Shown here piece after piece: positions 1 to 9,888 of a stretch of 64,000 bases of DNA. Under the pieces are notes generated by a model that was given only the letters and a program-made list of their open reading frames with translations, did not search any database and was not told the origin of the DNA. The position numbers were made by a program, and so were the translations under genes. The stretch lies in contig NZ_QPFB01000001.1 in the NCBI RefSeq assembly GCF_004348115.1, forward strand, positions 473,978-537,977, given 5' to 3'. Within the stretch, counting starts at the first letter, position 1. Every line of letters begins with the position of its first letter. This DNA comes from Stenotrophomonas sp. ATCM1_4. Its GTDB lineage: Bacteria > Pseudomonadota > Gammaproteobacteria > Xanthomonadales > Xanthomonadaceae.

Positions 1-31
1 CTAGTGCGTCTACCAATTCCGCCACCTGGGC
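1..31 (-). tRNA. tRNA-Leu, 5' end only
   Basis: Read on the minus strand from base 31, the sequence starts GCCCAGGTGGCGGAATTGG and continues TAGACGCACTAG. This is the acceptor stem and D-arm of a class II leucine tRNA. The anticodon, variable arm and 3' end lie outside the window, so the isoacceptor cannot be named. Confidence 0.85.
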
Positions 32-146
32 ATTTCAGGCCGGCGATTTTGGCCGGGGTGACAGGCTTTGTCAACGTTTTTTCACATCCGCCGCGCTTGA
101 CGGCGTACGCACTGTATCCACGGCGCAGCAGGTACCATGTAGGGCG

Positions 147-2609
147 ATGAAAAACAAAAAGACCACTGGGGCCGGCAAGGCCCACAAGTCCGCCTCCGGC
201 AGCACGCCGGGCAAGGCGCCGGGCAAGGCCCGCAAATCCACCAAGCTGCCGGCCTGGATGCCGGACAGCATGACCGCCCCGGCCAAGCCCGGCCGCGGCA
301 AGAAGACGCCGGACAACGCCTCGCCACAGAGTTTCGTGCGCGGCCGCCGCAAGGCAGGCCCGGCCCCGGCCTTCGATGACCCCTACGCCGCACGCGAGGC
401 CGAGCGCTACGCCCAGCCCATCGCCAGCCGCGAGGCGATCCTGCAGTTGCTGGAGCGCTGCGAGGGGCCGCAGAACGCCGAGGAGATCGGCGCGCAGCTG
501 GGCCTGACCGAACCGGACCGCGCCGATGCGTTGGCCAAGCGCCTCGGGGCGATGGTGCGCGATGGGCAGCTGGTGCAGAACCGCCGTGGCGGCTTCGCCC
601 CGGTGCTGGCATTGAGCCTGATCCCCGGCGTGGTGATCGCCAACCCGGAGGGCTTCGGCTTCCTGCGCCCGGACGAGGGCGGCGACGACCTGTTCCTGTC
701 GCCGTATGAAATGCGCAAGGTCATGCACGGTGACCGTGCGCTGGCCAACGTCACCGGCATCGACCGCCGTGGTCGCCGCGAAGGCGCCATCGCGCGCGTG
801 CTGGAGCGCGGCGTCAACCGCCTGATCGGCCATTTCAGCGTCGAGGCCGGCATCAGCTATGTGGTGCCGGACGACAAGCGCATCCAGCGCAATATCCAGA
901 TCCCGGCCGATGCCGCCGGCGGGGCCAAGGATGGGCAGCTGGTGGTATGCGAGCTGACCCACGCCCCGGATTCGCGGCGCCCGCCGATCGGCAGGATCAT
1001 CGCGGTGCTGGGTGACAAGCTGACCCCGTCGCTGGTGGTGGAAACCGCCATCCACGGCCACGAGCTGCCGTACGAGTTCCCGCCGGAAGTGCTGGACGAA
1101 GCCACCGCCATCCCGATGACGGTCGAGCCGTCGATGATCGGCACGCGCGTGGACCTGCGTTCGATGCCGCTGGTGACCATCGATGGCGAGGATGCCAAGG
1201 ATTTCGACGACGCGGTGTACTGCGAACCGAACCGCGATGGCTTCCGCCTGGTGGTGGCCATTGCCGACGTGTCCAACTACGTGCGTCCCGGAACGCCGCT
1301 GGACGATGAAGCACAGAAGCGCGCCACCTCGGTGTACTTCCCCGGCTTCGTCGTGCCGATGCTGCCGGAGACCCTGTCCAACGGCATCTGCTCGTTGCGG
1401 CCGAAGGAAGACCGCATGTGCTTCGTCTGCGACATGCAGGTGGGCCGCGACGGACAGGTGACCGGCTCGAAGTTCTACGAAGCGGTGATGAACTCGCATG
1501 CACGCCTGACCTACACCCAGGTGTGGGCCGCGGTGGGCGAGGACGATGCCGACGCCAAGGCCTTCATCGGCCCGCTGTTGCCGCAGATCGAGAGCCTGCA
1601 CCAGCTGTACCGCATCCTGGCCAAGGCGCGCGAGCGTCGTGGCGCGATCGAGTTCGAATCCTCCGAAGTGCGCTTCGTGCTGGACAACCGCGGTGAAGTC
1701 ACCCAGGCCGGCATGATGGTGCGCAACGACGCGCACAAGCTGATCGAGGAGTGCATGATCGCGGCCAACGTGGAGGCCGCGCGCTACCTGCTGTCCACGC
1801 ACATCCCGGCCCCGTTCCGCGTGCACGAGCGGCCGCCGGAGTCCAAGTTCGCCGACCTGCTGGAATTCCTGAAGGAGTTCAAGCTCAGCCTGCCGGCCTG
1901 GAGCAAGGTGCAGCCGGGCGACTACACCAAGCTGCTGAAGAAGGTGCGCGAGCGCCCAGACGCGGCGCTGCTGGAATCGGTGCTGCTGCGCAGCCAGTCG
2001 CTGGCGGTGTATTCGCCGGACAACAACGGCCACTTCGGCCTGGCGCTGGAGGCGTACGCGCACTTCACCTCGCCGATCCGCCGTTACCCCGACCTGCTGG
2101 TGCACCGCGCGATCAAGTACGCGCTGACCGGCGCGCCGCGCGAGAAGTACACCTACACCCCGCGCGAGATGGCAGCCCTGGCGCTGCAGTGCTCCGAACG
2201 CGAGCGCCGTGCCGACGAGGCCGAGCGCGAGGTCGACGAGCGTTTCCGCGCGGCGTGGATGGAAAAGCACGTCGGTGGCCAGTTCGATGGCGTGATCAGC
2301 GGCGTGACCAGCTTCGGCCTGTTCGTGGAGCTGGACGAGTCCAAGGTCAACGGCCTGGTCCACGTGACCCAGTTGCCGCACGACTATTACCAGTTCGACC
2401 CGATCCGCAAGACGCTCAGTGGCGACCGCCGCGGCAACGCGTTCCGGCTGGGCGACCGGGTCCGGATCCTGGTGCTCAAGGCCAGCATGGAGGAGCGCAA
2501 GATCGACTTCCGCCTGGTCGAGAAGCTGGACGGGGAGGCCATGGACAGCGGCCTGCCGCCGCTGCCCGAGCGCGGCAAGCCGGCCAAGCGGACCAAGCAG
2601 AAGTACTGA
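147..2609 (+). CDS. rnr: Ribonuclease R
   Basis: This is a processive 3'-5' exoribonuclease that degrades structured RNA and takes part in rRNA and tmRNA quality control in the cytoplasm. The 820-residue product has a Lys/Ala/Pro-rich basic N-terminus (about 1-80), a winged-helix segment (about 90-155), cold-shock-like OB folds, an RNB catalytic domain (about 330-660) and an S1 domain (about 709-790). The metal-binding motif DGEDAKDFDDAV is intact near residue 345, and SPIRRYPDL marks the end of the RNB domain. Length matches RNase R rather than RNase II. It is followed 120 bp later by rlmB, the usual gammaproteobacterial order. Confidence 0.97.
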   Translation: MKNKKTTGAGKAHKSASGSTPGKAPGKARKSTKLPAWMPDSMTAPAKPGRGKKTPDNASPQSFVRGRRKAGPAPAFDDPYAAREAERYAQPIASREAILQLLERCEGPQNAEEIGAQLGLTEPDRADALAKRLGAMVRDGQLVQNRRGGFAPVLALSLIPGVVIANPEGFGFLRPDEGGDDLFLSPYEMRKVMHGDRALANVTGIDRRGRREGAIARVLERGVNRLIGHFSVEAGISYVVPDDKRIQRNIQIPADAAGGAKDGQLVVCELTHAPDSRRPPIGRIIAVLGDKLTPSLVVETAIHGHELPYEFPPEVLDEATAIPMTVEPSMIGTRVDLRSMPLVTIDGEDAKDFDDAVYCEPNRDGFRLVVAIADVSNYVRPGTPLDDEAQKRATSVYFPGFVVPMLPETLSNGICSLRPKEDRMCFVCDMQVGRDGQVTGSKFYEAVMNSHARLTYTQVWAAVGEDDADAKAFIGPLLPQIESLHQLYRILAKARERRGAIEFESSEVRFVLDNRGEVTQAGMMVRNDAHKLIEECMIAANVEAARYLLSTHIPAPFRVHERPPESKFADLLEFLKEFKLSLPAWSKVQPGDYTKLLKKVRERPDAALLESVLLRSQSLAVYSPDNNGHFGLALEAYAHFTSPIRRYPDLLVHRAIKYALTGAPREKYTYTPREMAALALQCSERERRADEAEREVDERFRAAWMEKHVGGQFDGVISGVTSFGLFVELDESKVNGLVHVTQLPHDYYQFDPIRKTLSGDRRGNAFRLGDRVRILVLKASMEERKIDFRLVEKLDGEAMDSGLPPLPERGKPAKRTKQKY

Positions 2610-2729
2610 GGACCGGGGTGCCGCCGCTGCGTGGCGGCGCCCGGGCAGTCCCCGCAGGCCGGTGGCAGCTGCGGGCCGGCCCGATTGGGCCTACCATTGC
2701 CACCCCCCGAATTTCCCCATGTGACGCCC

Positions 2730-3473
2730 ATGAGCAAGCAGAACCAATGGATCGTCGGCGTCAATGCCGTGGCTTCTTCGATTGAAAAGGACCCGGAGAA
2801 CGTCCGCGAGGTCCTGATCGAGGCCGGTGCCAAGAACCCGCGCCTGGTCGAGATCGAGGAAGAAGCCCTGCGCAAGGGCATCGACGTGCGCAAGGTCAAC
2901 GCCCAGGCGCTGGGCGGCGTGGCCGGCCAGGTGCGCCACCAGGGCGTGGCCGCGCGGTACGCCGCGCCCAAGCTGTGGGCCGAGAACGAACTGGAAGGCC
3001 TGATCGAGGCCGCCGGGGGCAAGGCGCTGGTGCTGGTGCTTGATGAGGTACAGGACCCGCACAACCTCGGCGCCTGCCTGCGCAGCGCGGCCGCCGCCGG
3101 CGTCACCGCCGTGGTGATCCCCAAGGACAAGAGCGCGCCGGTCAATGCCACGGTGCGCAAGGTCAGTGCCGGCGCCGCTGACCGCATCCCGGTGGTCGCG
3201 GTGACCAACCTGGTCCGTTGCATCAAGGACATGCAGAAGCTGGGCGTGTGGGTGTACGGCCTGGCCGGTGAGGTGGACACCACCCTCCACCAGCTGGACC
3301 TGCGCGGCAACGTGGCGCTGGTGATGGGCGGCGAAGCCGATGGCCTGCGTCGCCTCACCCGCGAAACCTGCGACCAGCTGGTGCGCATCCCGATGCCGGG
3401 CGACATCGAGAGCCTCAATGTCTCCGTCGCCACCGGCGTGGCGCTGTTCGAAGCTGTCCGCCAACGACTGTAA
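2730..3473 (+). CDS. rlmB: 23S rRNA (guanosine-2251-2'-O)-methyltransferase
   Basis: This is a SPOUT-class (TrmH/SpoU) enzyme that 2'-O-methylates G2251 in the P-loop of 23S rRNA using SAM. The 247-residue protein starts MSKQNQWIVGVNAV and has the N-terminal substrate-binding domain followed by the SPOUT motifs: LDEVQDPHNLGACLRSA (motif 1), VMGGEADGLRR (motif 2) and IPMPGDIESLNVSVA (motif 3, trefoil knot). The ATG at 2730 was chosen because it gives the family length. An in-frame GTG nine bases upstream is possible. It is followed 12 nt later by the P1 peptidase, suggesting cotranscription. Confidence 0.96.
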   Translation: MSKQNQWIVGVNAVASSIEKDPENVREVLIEAGAKNPRLVEIEEEALRKGIDVRKVNAQALGGVAGQVRHQGVAARYAAPKLWAENELEGLIEAAGGKALVLVLDEVQDPHNLGACLRSAAAAGVTAVVIPKDKSAPVNATVRKVSAGAADRIPVVAVTNLVRCIKDMQKLGVWVYGLAGEVDTTLHQLDLRGNVALVMGGEADGLRRLTRETCDQLVRIPMPGDIESLNVSVATGVALFEAVRQRL

Positions 3474-3485
3474 AGAGGAAACCAC

Positions 3486-4676
3486 ATGCTCCCTGCGCCG
3501 TATCGTCTCTCCCTTCGACTGACTGCGGCGCTGCTGGGGCTGTGCGCCCTGGTGGCTTCCGCACAGGAAGCCCCGCGCGCCCGCGCCCGTGACCTGGGCG
3601 TGGCCCCGGGCATCTTCGCGCCGGGCCACTACAACGCGATCACCGACGTGGCCGGCGTGCGCGTGGGCCAGGTGACGCTGGCCGAGGGCGACAGCGTGCG
3701 CACCGGCGTCACCGCGATCCTGCCGCACCCGGGCAATGCCTATCGCTCGCGGGTGCCGGCGGCGGTGCACGTGGGCAATGGCTTCGGCAAGTTCGTCGGC
3801 AGCACCCAGGTCAATGAACTGGGCGAGCTGGAAACCCCGATCCTGCTGACCTGCACGTTGTGCGTGTGGAAGGCAGCCGATGCGATGGCCGAGTGGATGC
3901 TGGCCCAGCCGGACATGCAGCAGGTGCGCTCACTGAATGTGGTGGTCGGCGAAACCAACGACGGCGGACTCAATGACATCCGCGCCAGGCCGATCACCGC
4001 CGGGGCAGTGCGGAATGCACTGGAAAGCGCCAAGAGCGGGCCGGTACAGGAAGGCAGCATCGGCGCCGGCACCGGCACGGTGGCGTTCGGTTGGAAGGGC
4101 GGGATCGGAACCTCTTCGCGCAAGCTGCCCGACAGCCTCGGCGGCTGGACGGTCGGCGTGCTGGTGCAGGCCAACTTCGGCGGCGTGCTGCAGGTGGAAG
4201 GCGCGCCGGTCGGCCGCGCGCTGGACCGCTATGCATTCCAGAACGCGGTAGCGATGCAGGACAACACGCGCGGCCTGGCCGATGACCGGGGCGACGGCTC
4301 GGTGATCATCGTGATCGCCACCGACGCCCCGTTGTCGGACCGCAACCTGAAGCGGTTGGCCTCGCGCGGGATGATGGGACTGGGGCGCACCGGCAGCTCG
4401 GCCTCCAACGGCAGCGGCGATTACGTGCTGGCGTTCTCCACCGCCGAGTCGGTGCGACGGGCTTTCGATGCGCCCCGCCTGCTGCAGACCACGGAGCTGG
4501 CCAACGAGCCGATGAGCGCGGTGTTCCAGGCCAGCGTCGATGCGGTGGAAGAGGCGGTCTACAACGCCCTGTTCATGGCGACCACCACCAGTGGCAACGG
4601 CAAGACGGTGGAGGCGATTCCCTTGGACAAGGTGCGCGATGTGCTGCGTGCGCATGGGATTGCGCCCGCGTCGTAA
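3486..4676 (+). CDS. P1 family peptidase (DmpA/BapA-type aminopeptidase)
   Basis: This 396-residue protein belongs to peptidase family S58, Ntn-type enzymes that self-cleave before a nucleophilic Ser or Thr and act as D-aminopeptidases, esterases or beta-peptidyl aminopeptidases. A signal peptide is visible (hydrophobic stretch to about residue 26, ending VASAQ), so the enzyme is probably periplasmic. The predicted autoprocessing site is GDG|SVIIVIATDAPL, with Ser at about residue 272. The N-terminal ITDVAGVRVGQVTL and GETNDGGLND motifs are also typical. A ribosome binding site (AGAGGAAA) lies in the 12-nt gap after rlmB. The substrate cannot be predicted. Confidence 0.88.
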   Translation: MLPAPYRLSLRLTAALLGLCALVASAQEAPRARARDLGVAPGIFAPGHYNAITDVAGVRVGQVTLAEGDSVRTGVTAILPHPGNAYRSRVPAAVHVGNGFGKFVGSTQVNELGELETPILLTCTLCVWKAADAMAEWMLAQPDMQQVRSLNVVVGETNDGGLNDIRARPITAGAVRNALESAKSGPVQEGSIGAGTGTVAFGWKGGIGTSSRKLPDSLGGWTVGVLVQANFGGVLQVEGAPVGRALDRYAFQNAVAMQDNTRGLADDRGDGSVIIVIATDAPLSDRNLKRLASRGMMGLGRTGSSASNGSGDYVLAFSTAESVRRAFDAPRLLQTTELANEPMSAVFQASVDAVEEAVYNALFMATTTSGNGKTVEAIPLDKVRDVLRAHGIAPAS

Positions 4677-4679
4677 AAG

Positions 4680-4952
4680 CGGCCCTCACCCCAACCCCTC
4701 TCCCGCCGGGCGGGAGAGGGGCTTGGATTGCAGGCTGTGCGGGAGCTGCCGGATGGCGTGATGACTCCCTTCTCCCGCTTGCGGGAGAAGGCTTGGATTG
4801 CGAGCGGTGCGGGGGCTGCCGGATGGCGTGATCGCTCCCATCTCCCGCCTGCGGGAGAAGGTGGTGCGGAGCACCGGATGAGGGTGCTGTTGCTTTTGCG
4901 TGCCGCGATGCGTGCCCTCACCCCAACCCCTCTCCCGCGGGGCGAGGGGCTT
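4680..4952. repeat. Cluster of palindromic intergenic repeats (REP-like)
   Basis: The spacer between the P1 peptidase and the outer membrane factor gene holds several related units. Two copies of CCCTCACCCCAACCCCTCTC (4683 and 4917 areas) are followed by complementary GAGAGGGGCTT-type arms. Two internal copies of a CTCCC...CGGGAGAAGG hairpin are each followed by a GGATGGCGTGAT- or CGGATGAGGG-type tail. The same family is found at 61398-61511. The units look like dispersed REP elements that can form stem-loops. They lie between convergent genes, where they could end transcription. Confidence 0.8.
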
Positions 4953-4955
4953 CCA

Positions 4956-6383
4956 TCACGGGGTCCCACCCCCCAACGCCTTGTACAGGGTCACGTCGTT
5001 GACCAGCTGGCTGCGCTTGACCTGCGCCAGCGACAACTCGGAACTGCGACGGGTCTGCTCGGCTTCCAGCCAGGTGCGCAGGTCGGTCGCGCCGGCGCGG
5101 TAGCGCACTTCATACAGCCGCGCGATCTCCACGGCTTCCTCGTACGAGGCCTGCGCGGCGGCGAGCTGCTCGGCCAGGCGCGTGCGCGCGGACAGGGCGT
5201 TGTCCACTTCCGACAGTGCGGTGTACAGCGTCCGGCGGAAATCATTGGCGGCGATTTGGTAGGAGAGGTCGGCCGAATCGATGTCCAGCTGCATCTGCCG
5301 GAACTTCAGGAACGGCAAACTCAGGCCCGCGCCCAGCGTTGCCACCGGATGGGTCAGTACCTCACCCAGTGAGGGGCTGGAGCTGCCGATGCTGCCGCTC
5401 AGGCTCAGGCTCGGGTAGTAGCTGGTGGCGGTGACCTCGATGCTGGCCAGCGACTGGCGCAGGCGCAGCTCGGCCGCGCGCAGGTCCGGGCGACGTGCCA
5501 GCAGTTCGGTCGGCAGCCCTTCTGCCAGCGCCGGGCTCCGCGCCACGTCCAGGTTCTGCGGTTCATCGGCCAGCGGCCAAGGCTGGCCGTCGAGCAGCAC
5601 CGTCAGTGCGTTGCGGGTTTCCACCCGCTGCTGTTCCAGCTGGGCCTGCGCGGCGCGTTGGCTCTCGATGTTCTGTTGCGCCTGGCGCACCTCCAGCCGC
5701 GAGACCGCGCCGGCCTTGAACTGGCTTTGCACCAGCGCGGCGGTACGCTCCAACCGATCGAGGTTGGCCTGGCCGGTGGCGATGGCCTGGTTGAGGTAGC
5801 CCAGCTGCCAGTACAGCTCGCAGCTCTGGCCGACCAGGCTCAAGGCCGTGCTCTGCAGGTCCTGCGCGGTGGCCTGCGCTTCCCAGCGGGCGATGTCGCG
5901 CTGGCCGCGAAGCTTGCCCCACAGGTCCAGCTCCCAGCCCAGCGACACGCTGGCGCCGTGGTTGCGGGACCAGTCGTCGCCGCGGTCGGTGCTGCGGCTG
6001 GCACTGGCACTGACCGAACCCGATGCCTGCGGCCACAGGTCGGCACCGGCCAGGCCGGCCTGCGCGCGTGCGCGCTCGAGCTTCAGTCCGGCCGAGGCCA
6101 TGTCGGTGTTGCTGTCGAGCACGCGTGCGATCAGCTGGTCCAGGCGTGGGTCGGCGAACCCTTGCCACCAGGCGTCGGCGCGGATGTCGGCGGGCGGTGC
6201 GGTGACCTCGCGCTGGATGTCCTGCACCGGTGCGTTGGCGGCGGCATCGCCGCGGCCGTACTGCGCCGGTACCGGCAGATGGGCGGCGGGATCGGCGCTG
6301 GGCGTGGTGGCACAGGCGGCCAGCACCGTGGTCAATGCGGCGGAAAGCAGCAGGGGACGATAGGCAGTCATGGTCATCTTCAT
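4956..6383 (-). CDS. Outer membrane efflux lipoprotein, TolC/NodT family (MacC-like)
   Basis: This outer membrane channel partners the MacAB pump encoded just upstream. The 475-residue product begins [10 protein letters not shown] and has a lipoprotein signal ending LAAC. It then has the two OEP repeats of about 200 residues with long coiled-coil helices typical of the NodT/OprM family. The ATG at 6383 was chosen because it overlaps the macB stop codon (ATGA), implying translational coupling. Its place as third gene of a macAB operon agrees with the tripartite MacABC pump described in Stenotrophomonas maltophilia. The substrate here is inferred only from that family. Confidence 0.93.
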   Translation of the reverse strand: MKMTMTAYRPLLLSAALTTVLAACATTPSADPAAHLPVPAQYGRGDAAANAPVQDIQREVTAPPADIRADAWWQGFADPRLDQLIARVLDSNTDMASAGLKLERARAQAGLAGADLWPQASGSVSASASRSTDRGDDWSRNHGASVSLGWELDLWGKLRGQRDIARWEAQATAQDLQSTALSLVGQSCELYWQLGYLNQAIATGQANLDRLERTAALVQSQFKAGAVSRLEVRQAQQNIESQRAAQAQLEQQRVETRNALTVLLDGQPWPLADEPQNLDVARSPALAEGLPTELLARRPDLRAAELRLRQSLASIEVTATSYYPSLSLSGSIGSSSPSLGEVLTHPVATLGAGLSLPFLKFRQMQLDIDSADLSYQIAANDFRRTLYTALSEVDNALSARTRLAEQLAAAQASYEEAVEIARLYEVRYRAGATDLRTWLEAEQTRRSSELSLAQVKRSQLVNDVTLYKALGGGTP

Positions 6384-8332
6384 TCGCGGGCCAATGCCTC
6401 CACCGGGTCCAACTGGGCGGCATTGCGGGCCGGCAGGAAGCCGAACGCCACGCCGATCAGGGTCGAGCAGGCGAAGGCGGCGACGATCGAGCCGGTGGAG
6501 AACAGCAGGGTGAAGCTGGCGCCGAAGGTGCGGAACGCCCAGCCGATGGCCAGCGCCAGCACGATGCCGAGGATGCCGCCGAGCAGGCACACCAGCACCG
6601 CCTCGATCAGGAACTGTTGGCGGATGTCACTCTGGCGCGCCCCCACGGCCATGCGCACGCCGATCTCGCGGGTACGCTCGGTCACCGACACCAGCATGAT
6701 GTTCATCACGCCGATGCCGCCCACCACCAGTGCAATGGCGGCGATGGCGCCGATCAGCAGCGTCATGGTCCGGGTCGTGGACGCGATGGTCTCGCGGATC
6801 TCGGCGGTGTTGCTGAGGAAGAAGTCCTCGGTGCCGTGGCGCAGGGTCAACAGCCGGGTGATGGCCGATTGCGCCGCATCCATCGGGGTGTCGTCCTTGA
6901 CCCGCAGCGTGATGCTGCTCAGGTAGCTTTGCCCGAGCATGCGCGCCATTACCGTGGTGTAGGGCACCCACACGCTCAGGTTGGTGCTGCCGCCGAAGCC
7001 CATCGACTGGCGCTTGGCGATGCCGATCACGCGTGCCGGCACGTTGCCCAGCAACACCACCTTGCCCAGCGGGTCGTCGCTGCCGAACAGCTGGGTGCGG
7101 GTGTTCTCGTCGATCACCACCACCTGCGCCAGGCCCTTGACCTCGCTTTCATCGAAGTAGCGCCCGGACACCAGCGTCATGCCCTTGACCCGGAAGTACT
7201 GCTCGCCGATGCCGCTGACCTGCGCCGAGGCCGCCTTGTTGCCGACGCGGGCGGTCACCGAGCTGGAGACGCTGGGCGTGGCGCTGTCGATGTAGCTCTG
7301 CTGGGCCAGGACGTCGGCGTCGCTGGACTTGAGGGTCTGCACCCGCGCCGAGCGCATGTCGCCGAAGCCCTTGCCGGGGTAGACGTCGATGGTATTGGTG
7401 CCCAGCGCCGAGATGTTCTTCAGGATCTCCTGCTGCGAGCCATTGCCCATCGCCACCACCGAAACCACCGAGGCGATGCCGATGATGATGCCCAGCATGG
7501 TCAGGAAGGTGCGCAGGCGGTGCGCGTTCATGGCCAGCAAGGCCATGCGGAAGGCCTCCAGGAAGCGGTCGCGCGCGGCCTGGAAGGCGCTGCCGCCGGT
7601 CTTCACCGGTGTGGCGCGCTGCTGGGCCGGGAACCGTGGCGCGGCGTCGTTGCGGCGGTCGTCGATGATCACGCCATCGCGGATCTCGATGATGCGCTGG
7701 GCGTGCTCGGCCACGTGCATGTCGTGGGTGACGATGATGATGGTGTGGCCCTCGGCATGCAGCTCGCCGAGGATCTTCATCACCTCCTCGCCGGAAGCGC
7801 TGTCCAGCGCACCGGTGGGCTCGTCGGCCAGGATCACCTCGCCGCCGTTCATCAGTGCACGCGCGATCGACACGCGTTGCTGCTGGCCACCGGACAACTG
7901 GCCCGGCGTGTGGCCCATGCGGTCGGACAGGCCCAGCCGTGCCAGCAGTGCCTCGGCGCGACTGCGACGGGCCTGCGCCGGCGTACCGGCGTAGATGGCG
8001 GGCACCTCGACGTTGCCGCGTGCGTCCAGGTCGCCGAGCAGGTGGTAGCGCTGGAAGATGAAACCGAAGTGCTCGCGGCGCAGCTGCGCCAGTTCGTCCG
8101 GTTGCATGCGCCCGGTCTCGCGCCCGGCGACCCTGTACGAGCCCACGGTGGGACGGTCCAGGCAGCCGAGGATGTTCATCAGCGTGGACTTGCCCGAGCC
8201 GGACTGGCCGACGATGGCGACCATCTCGCCGGCATGGATGTCCAGGTTGACGTCCTTGAGCACGGCGATGGTTTCCTCGCCGGCCGGGAACTCGCGACGC
8301 AGCTCGCGCAGCTGCAGCAACGGCTGGCTCAT
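6380..8332 (-). CDS. macB: MacB ABC-type efflux permease/ATPase
   Basis: This is the inner-membrane ATPase-permease of a MacAB-TolC-type tripartite exporter (macrolides, peptides and heme-like compounds in other species). The 650-residue protein has an N-terminal nucleotide-binding domain with Walker [10 protein letters not shown], signature [14 protein letters not shown] and Walker [14 protein letters not shown] first transmembrane helix follows (about residue 280, [18 protein letters not shown]). Then come a periplasmic MacB_PCD domain and three C-terminal helices of the FtsX-like permease. It overlaps the macA stop and the downstream channel gene by ATGA on both sides. Confidence 0.96.
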   Translation of the reverse strand: MSQPLLQLRELRREFPAGEETIAVLKDVNLDIHAGEMVAIVGQSGSGKSTLMNILGCLDRPTVGSYRVAGRETGRMQPDELAQLRREHFGFIFQRYHLLGDLDARGNVEVPAIYAGTPAQARRSRAEALLARLGLSDRMGHTPGQLSGGQQQRVSIARALMNGGEVILADEPTGALDSASGEEVMKILGELHAEGHTIIIVTHDMHVAEHAQRIIEIRDGVIIDDRRNDAAPRFPAQQRATPVKTGGSAFQAARDRFLEAFRMALLAMNAHRLRTFLTMLGIIIGIASVVSVVAMGNGSQQEILKNISALGTNTIDVYPGKGFGDMRSARVQTLKSSDADVLAQQSYIDSATPSVSSSVTARVGNKAASAQVSGIGEQYFRVKGMTLVSGRYFDESEVKGLAQVVVIDENTRTQLFGSDDPLGKVVLLGNVPARVIGIAKRQSMGFGGSTNLSVWVPYTTVMARMLGQSYLSSITLRVKDDTPMDAAQSAITRLLTLRHGTEDFFLSNTAEIRETIASTTRTMTLLIGAIAAIALVVGGIGVMNIMLVSVTERTREIGVRMAVGARQSDIRQQFLIEAVLVCLLGGILGIVLALAIGWAFRTFGASFTLLFSTGSIVAAFACSTLIGVAFGFLPARNAAQLDPVEALARE

Positions 8333-9666
8333 CGACGCGGCCCGCCCATCATCGGGCTCATCGGTCCCCGGGTATTGCCACGTGCGCTGGCCTTCTCGGC
8401 ATCGGTGACTTCGCCCACCACCACCTGCTCGCCTTCTTCCAGCCCTTCGAGCACCTGCACGCTGGAGCCGTTGTTCAGGCCGACCTTGATGCGGCGTGGC
8501 GCCGGCTGGCCGTCCTTGCCAAGCACCCGCACGATGTAGCTGTTGCTGTTGGCCAGTGCGGCGGCATCCGGCCGCGCCCGTGCCTGGCGTTGCTGGCGCT
8601 GGGCCTCGCCGAGGCTGCGCGGCTCGCGCTGCGCGCCCGTGCCTGCCGGGCCGCCTTCGGGCACCTTGGGGCCGAGTGCGACGGTGGGGATCAGCAGCGC
8701 ATCGCTGGCCTGCGCCAGCAGTACTGAAACCTGCGCGGTCATGTCGATGCGCAGCGTGCCGTCCGGGTTCTCCACGTCGAACAACGCGTTGTAGTACACC
8801 GCCGTGCTGGAACTGGAGGAGGACGAACTGCTGGAGGTGGTGCTGTCGGTACTGATCGAGGCCGGGGCCGGATTGACCGTGCGCAGCCTGGCCTCGTACT
8901 TGTGGTCGGGCTTGCCGAGGATGGTGAAGTACACCGGCATGTCCGGCTTGACCTTGACCACGTCGGCCTCGGAGATCTCGGCATTGACCGTGACCAGGTC
9001 CAGGCGGGCCAGCTTGACGATGGTCGGCGCGGACTGGTTGGCGTTGACGGTGCGGCCTTCCTCGGCGACCACCGCCACCACGGTGCCGTCGATCGGCGCG
9101 GTGATGCGGGTATAGCCCAGGTTGGCCTGGGCGGTGCTCAGTTCGGTTTCGCGTTGCATGATCTGCGCGTCCAGCGCACGGATCTGCGCACGGGTGCTGG
9201 CGAGGTTGGCCTCGGCGGCCTCGTAGTCGGCGCGCGAAGTGGCCTCGGCGGCCAGCATTTCCTTCTGGCGGGCGAAGGCCAGCTCCGATTCCTTCAGCGA
9301 GGCGGTCTGCACCGCGCGCTGGGCGCGGATGTTCTCCAGCGCGGCCTGTGCGTTCTTCAGGCTGTTCTGCTGGGTGACCGAGTCGATCTCGGCGATCAGG
9401 TCGCCCTGCTTGACCACGTCACCCAGCTGCACCTTCAGCGACTTGATCTGGCCGGACACCTGCGCACCGACGCTGACCAGCTTGTAGGCATCGATCACGC
9501 CGGTGGCATCGACCGTCTGCTCCAGGTCGCCGCGGGTGACGGGCGAGGTGGCCAGTGACGGCGCGGCGGGCTTGCGCAGCGCCCAGGCGGCGGCCGCGCC
9601 GGCCAGGACGATGATGGCGGCGGCAAGCAGCAGGCGGTTGCGGCGGGAAGAGGGCAGCAGCTTCAC
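8329..9666 (-). CDS. macA: MacA membrane fusion (periplasmic adaptor) protein
   Basis: This adaptor links MacB to the outer membrane channel. The 445-residue protein has an N-terminal membrane anchor ([22 protein letters not shown]) and a biotinyl-lipoyl half-motif ([21 protein letters not shown]). A coiled-coil hairpin (about residues 95-170), beta-barrel and membrane-proximal domains follow. No ATG fits the reading frame, so GTG at 9666 is the likely start; GAGTG lies about 12 nt upstream. Oddly, there is a run of ten serines at residues 278-287 (bases 8806-8835), encoded by mixed codons, in the beta-barrel region. It is the first gene of the macA-macB-channel operon. Confidence 0.93.
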   Translation of the reverse strand: MKLLPSSRRNRLLLAAAIIVLAGAAAAWALRKPAAPSLATSPVTRGDLEQTVDATGVIDAYKLVSVGAQVSGQIKSLKVQLGDVVKQGDLIAEIDSVTQQNSLKNAQAALENIRAQRAVQTASLKESELAFARQKEMLAAEATSRADYEAAEANLASTRAQIRALDAQIMQRETELSTAQANLGYTRITAPIDGTVVAVVAEEGRTVNANQSAPTIVKLARLDLVTVNAEISEADVVKVKPDMPVYFTILGKPDHKYEARLRTVNPAPASISTDSTTSSSSSSSSSSTAVYYNALFDVENPDGTLRIDMTAQVSVLLAQASDALLIPTVALGPKVPEGGPAGTGAQREPRSLGEAQRQQRQARARPDAAALANSNSYIVRVLGKDGQPAPRRIKVGLNNGSSVQVLEGLEEGEQVVVGEVTDAEKASARGNTRGPMSPMMGGPRR

Positions 9667-9750
9667 GATGATCGGACACTCATGGCGGGCCGCAGGGCGC
9701 GGCGACAGTGCCAGTGTCGCCAGCGGAAGATGCCGCCTCAATGCACGGGT

Positions 9751-9826
9751 TGTATCGTTCTGTGTCCGGTCCGGCACGCTGTGTAACGGTGTGTATCGGC
9801 TGCGGTGATCGATACATGCCGATACA
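9751..9826. promoter_or_regulatory. Direct-repeat operators TGTAWCGG in the mac divergent promoter
   Basis: Between the divergent macA and response regulator genes there are three pairs of a repeated octamer with 10-bp spacing. TGTAACGG (9782) and TGTATCGG (9792) are on the plus strand. TGTATCGGCATGTATC is on the minus strand (9826 down to 9811). A weaker pair is TGTATCGTTC/TGTGTCCGG at 9751 and 9761. Head-to-tail repeats with about one helical turn spacing are the usual OmpR-family binding pattern, so the adjacent regulator probably binds here. Binding itself is inferred. Confidence 0.6.
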
Positions 9827-9888
9827 GGCGCGCCCGCGCACGTTGATCCGCTAGCATGGATCATGGCGCCATGACGGAAGTACAGACC

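Noticed and set aside
6230..8539. Long open frame on the plus strand opposite macB
   Set aside because: It is antisense to a clearly conserved transporter gene, rich in His/Ala/Gly from codon-position effects, and has no recognisable motif. A GC-rich shadow frame.
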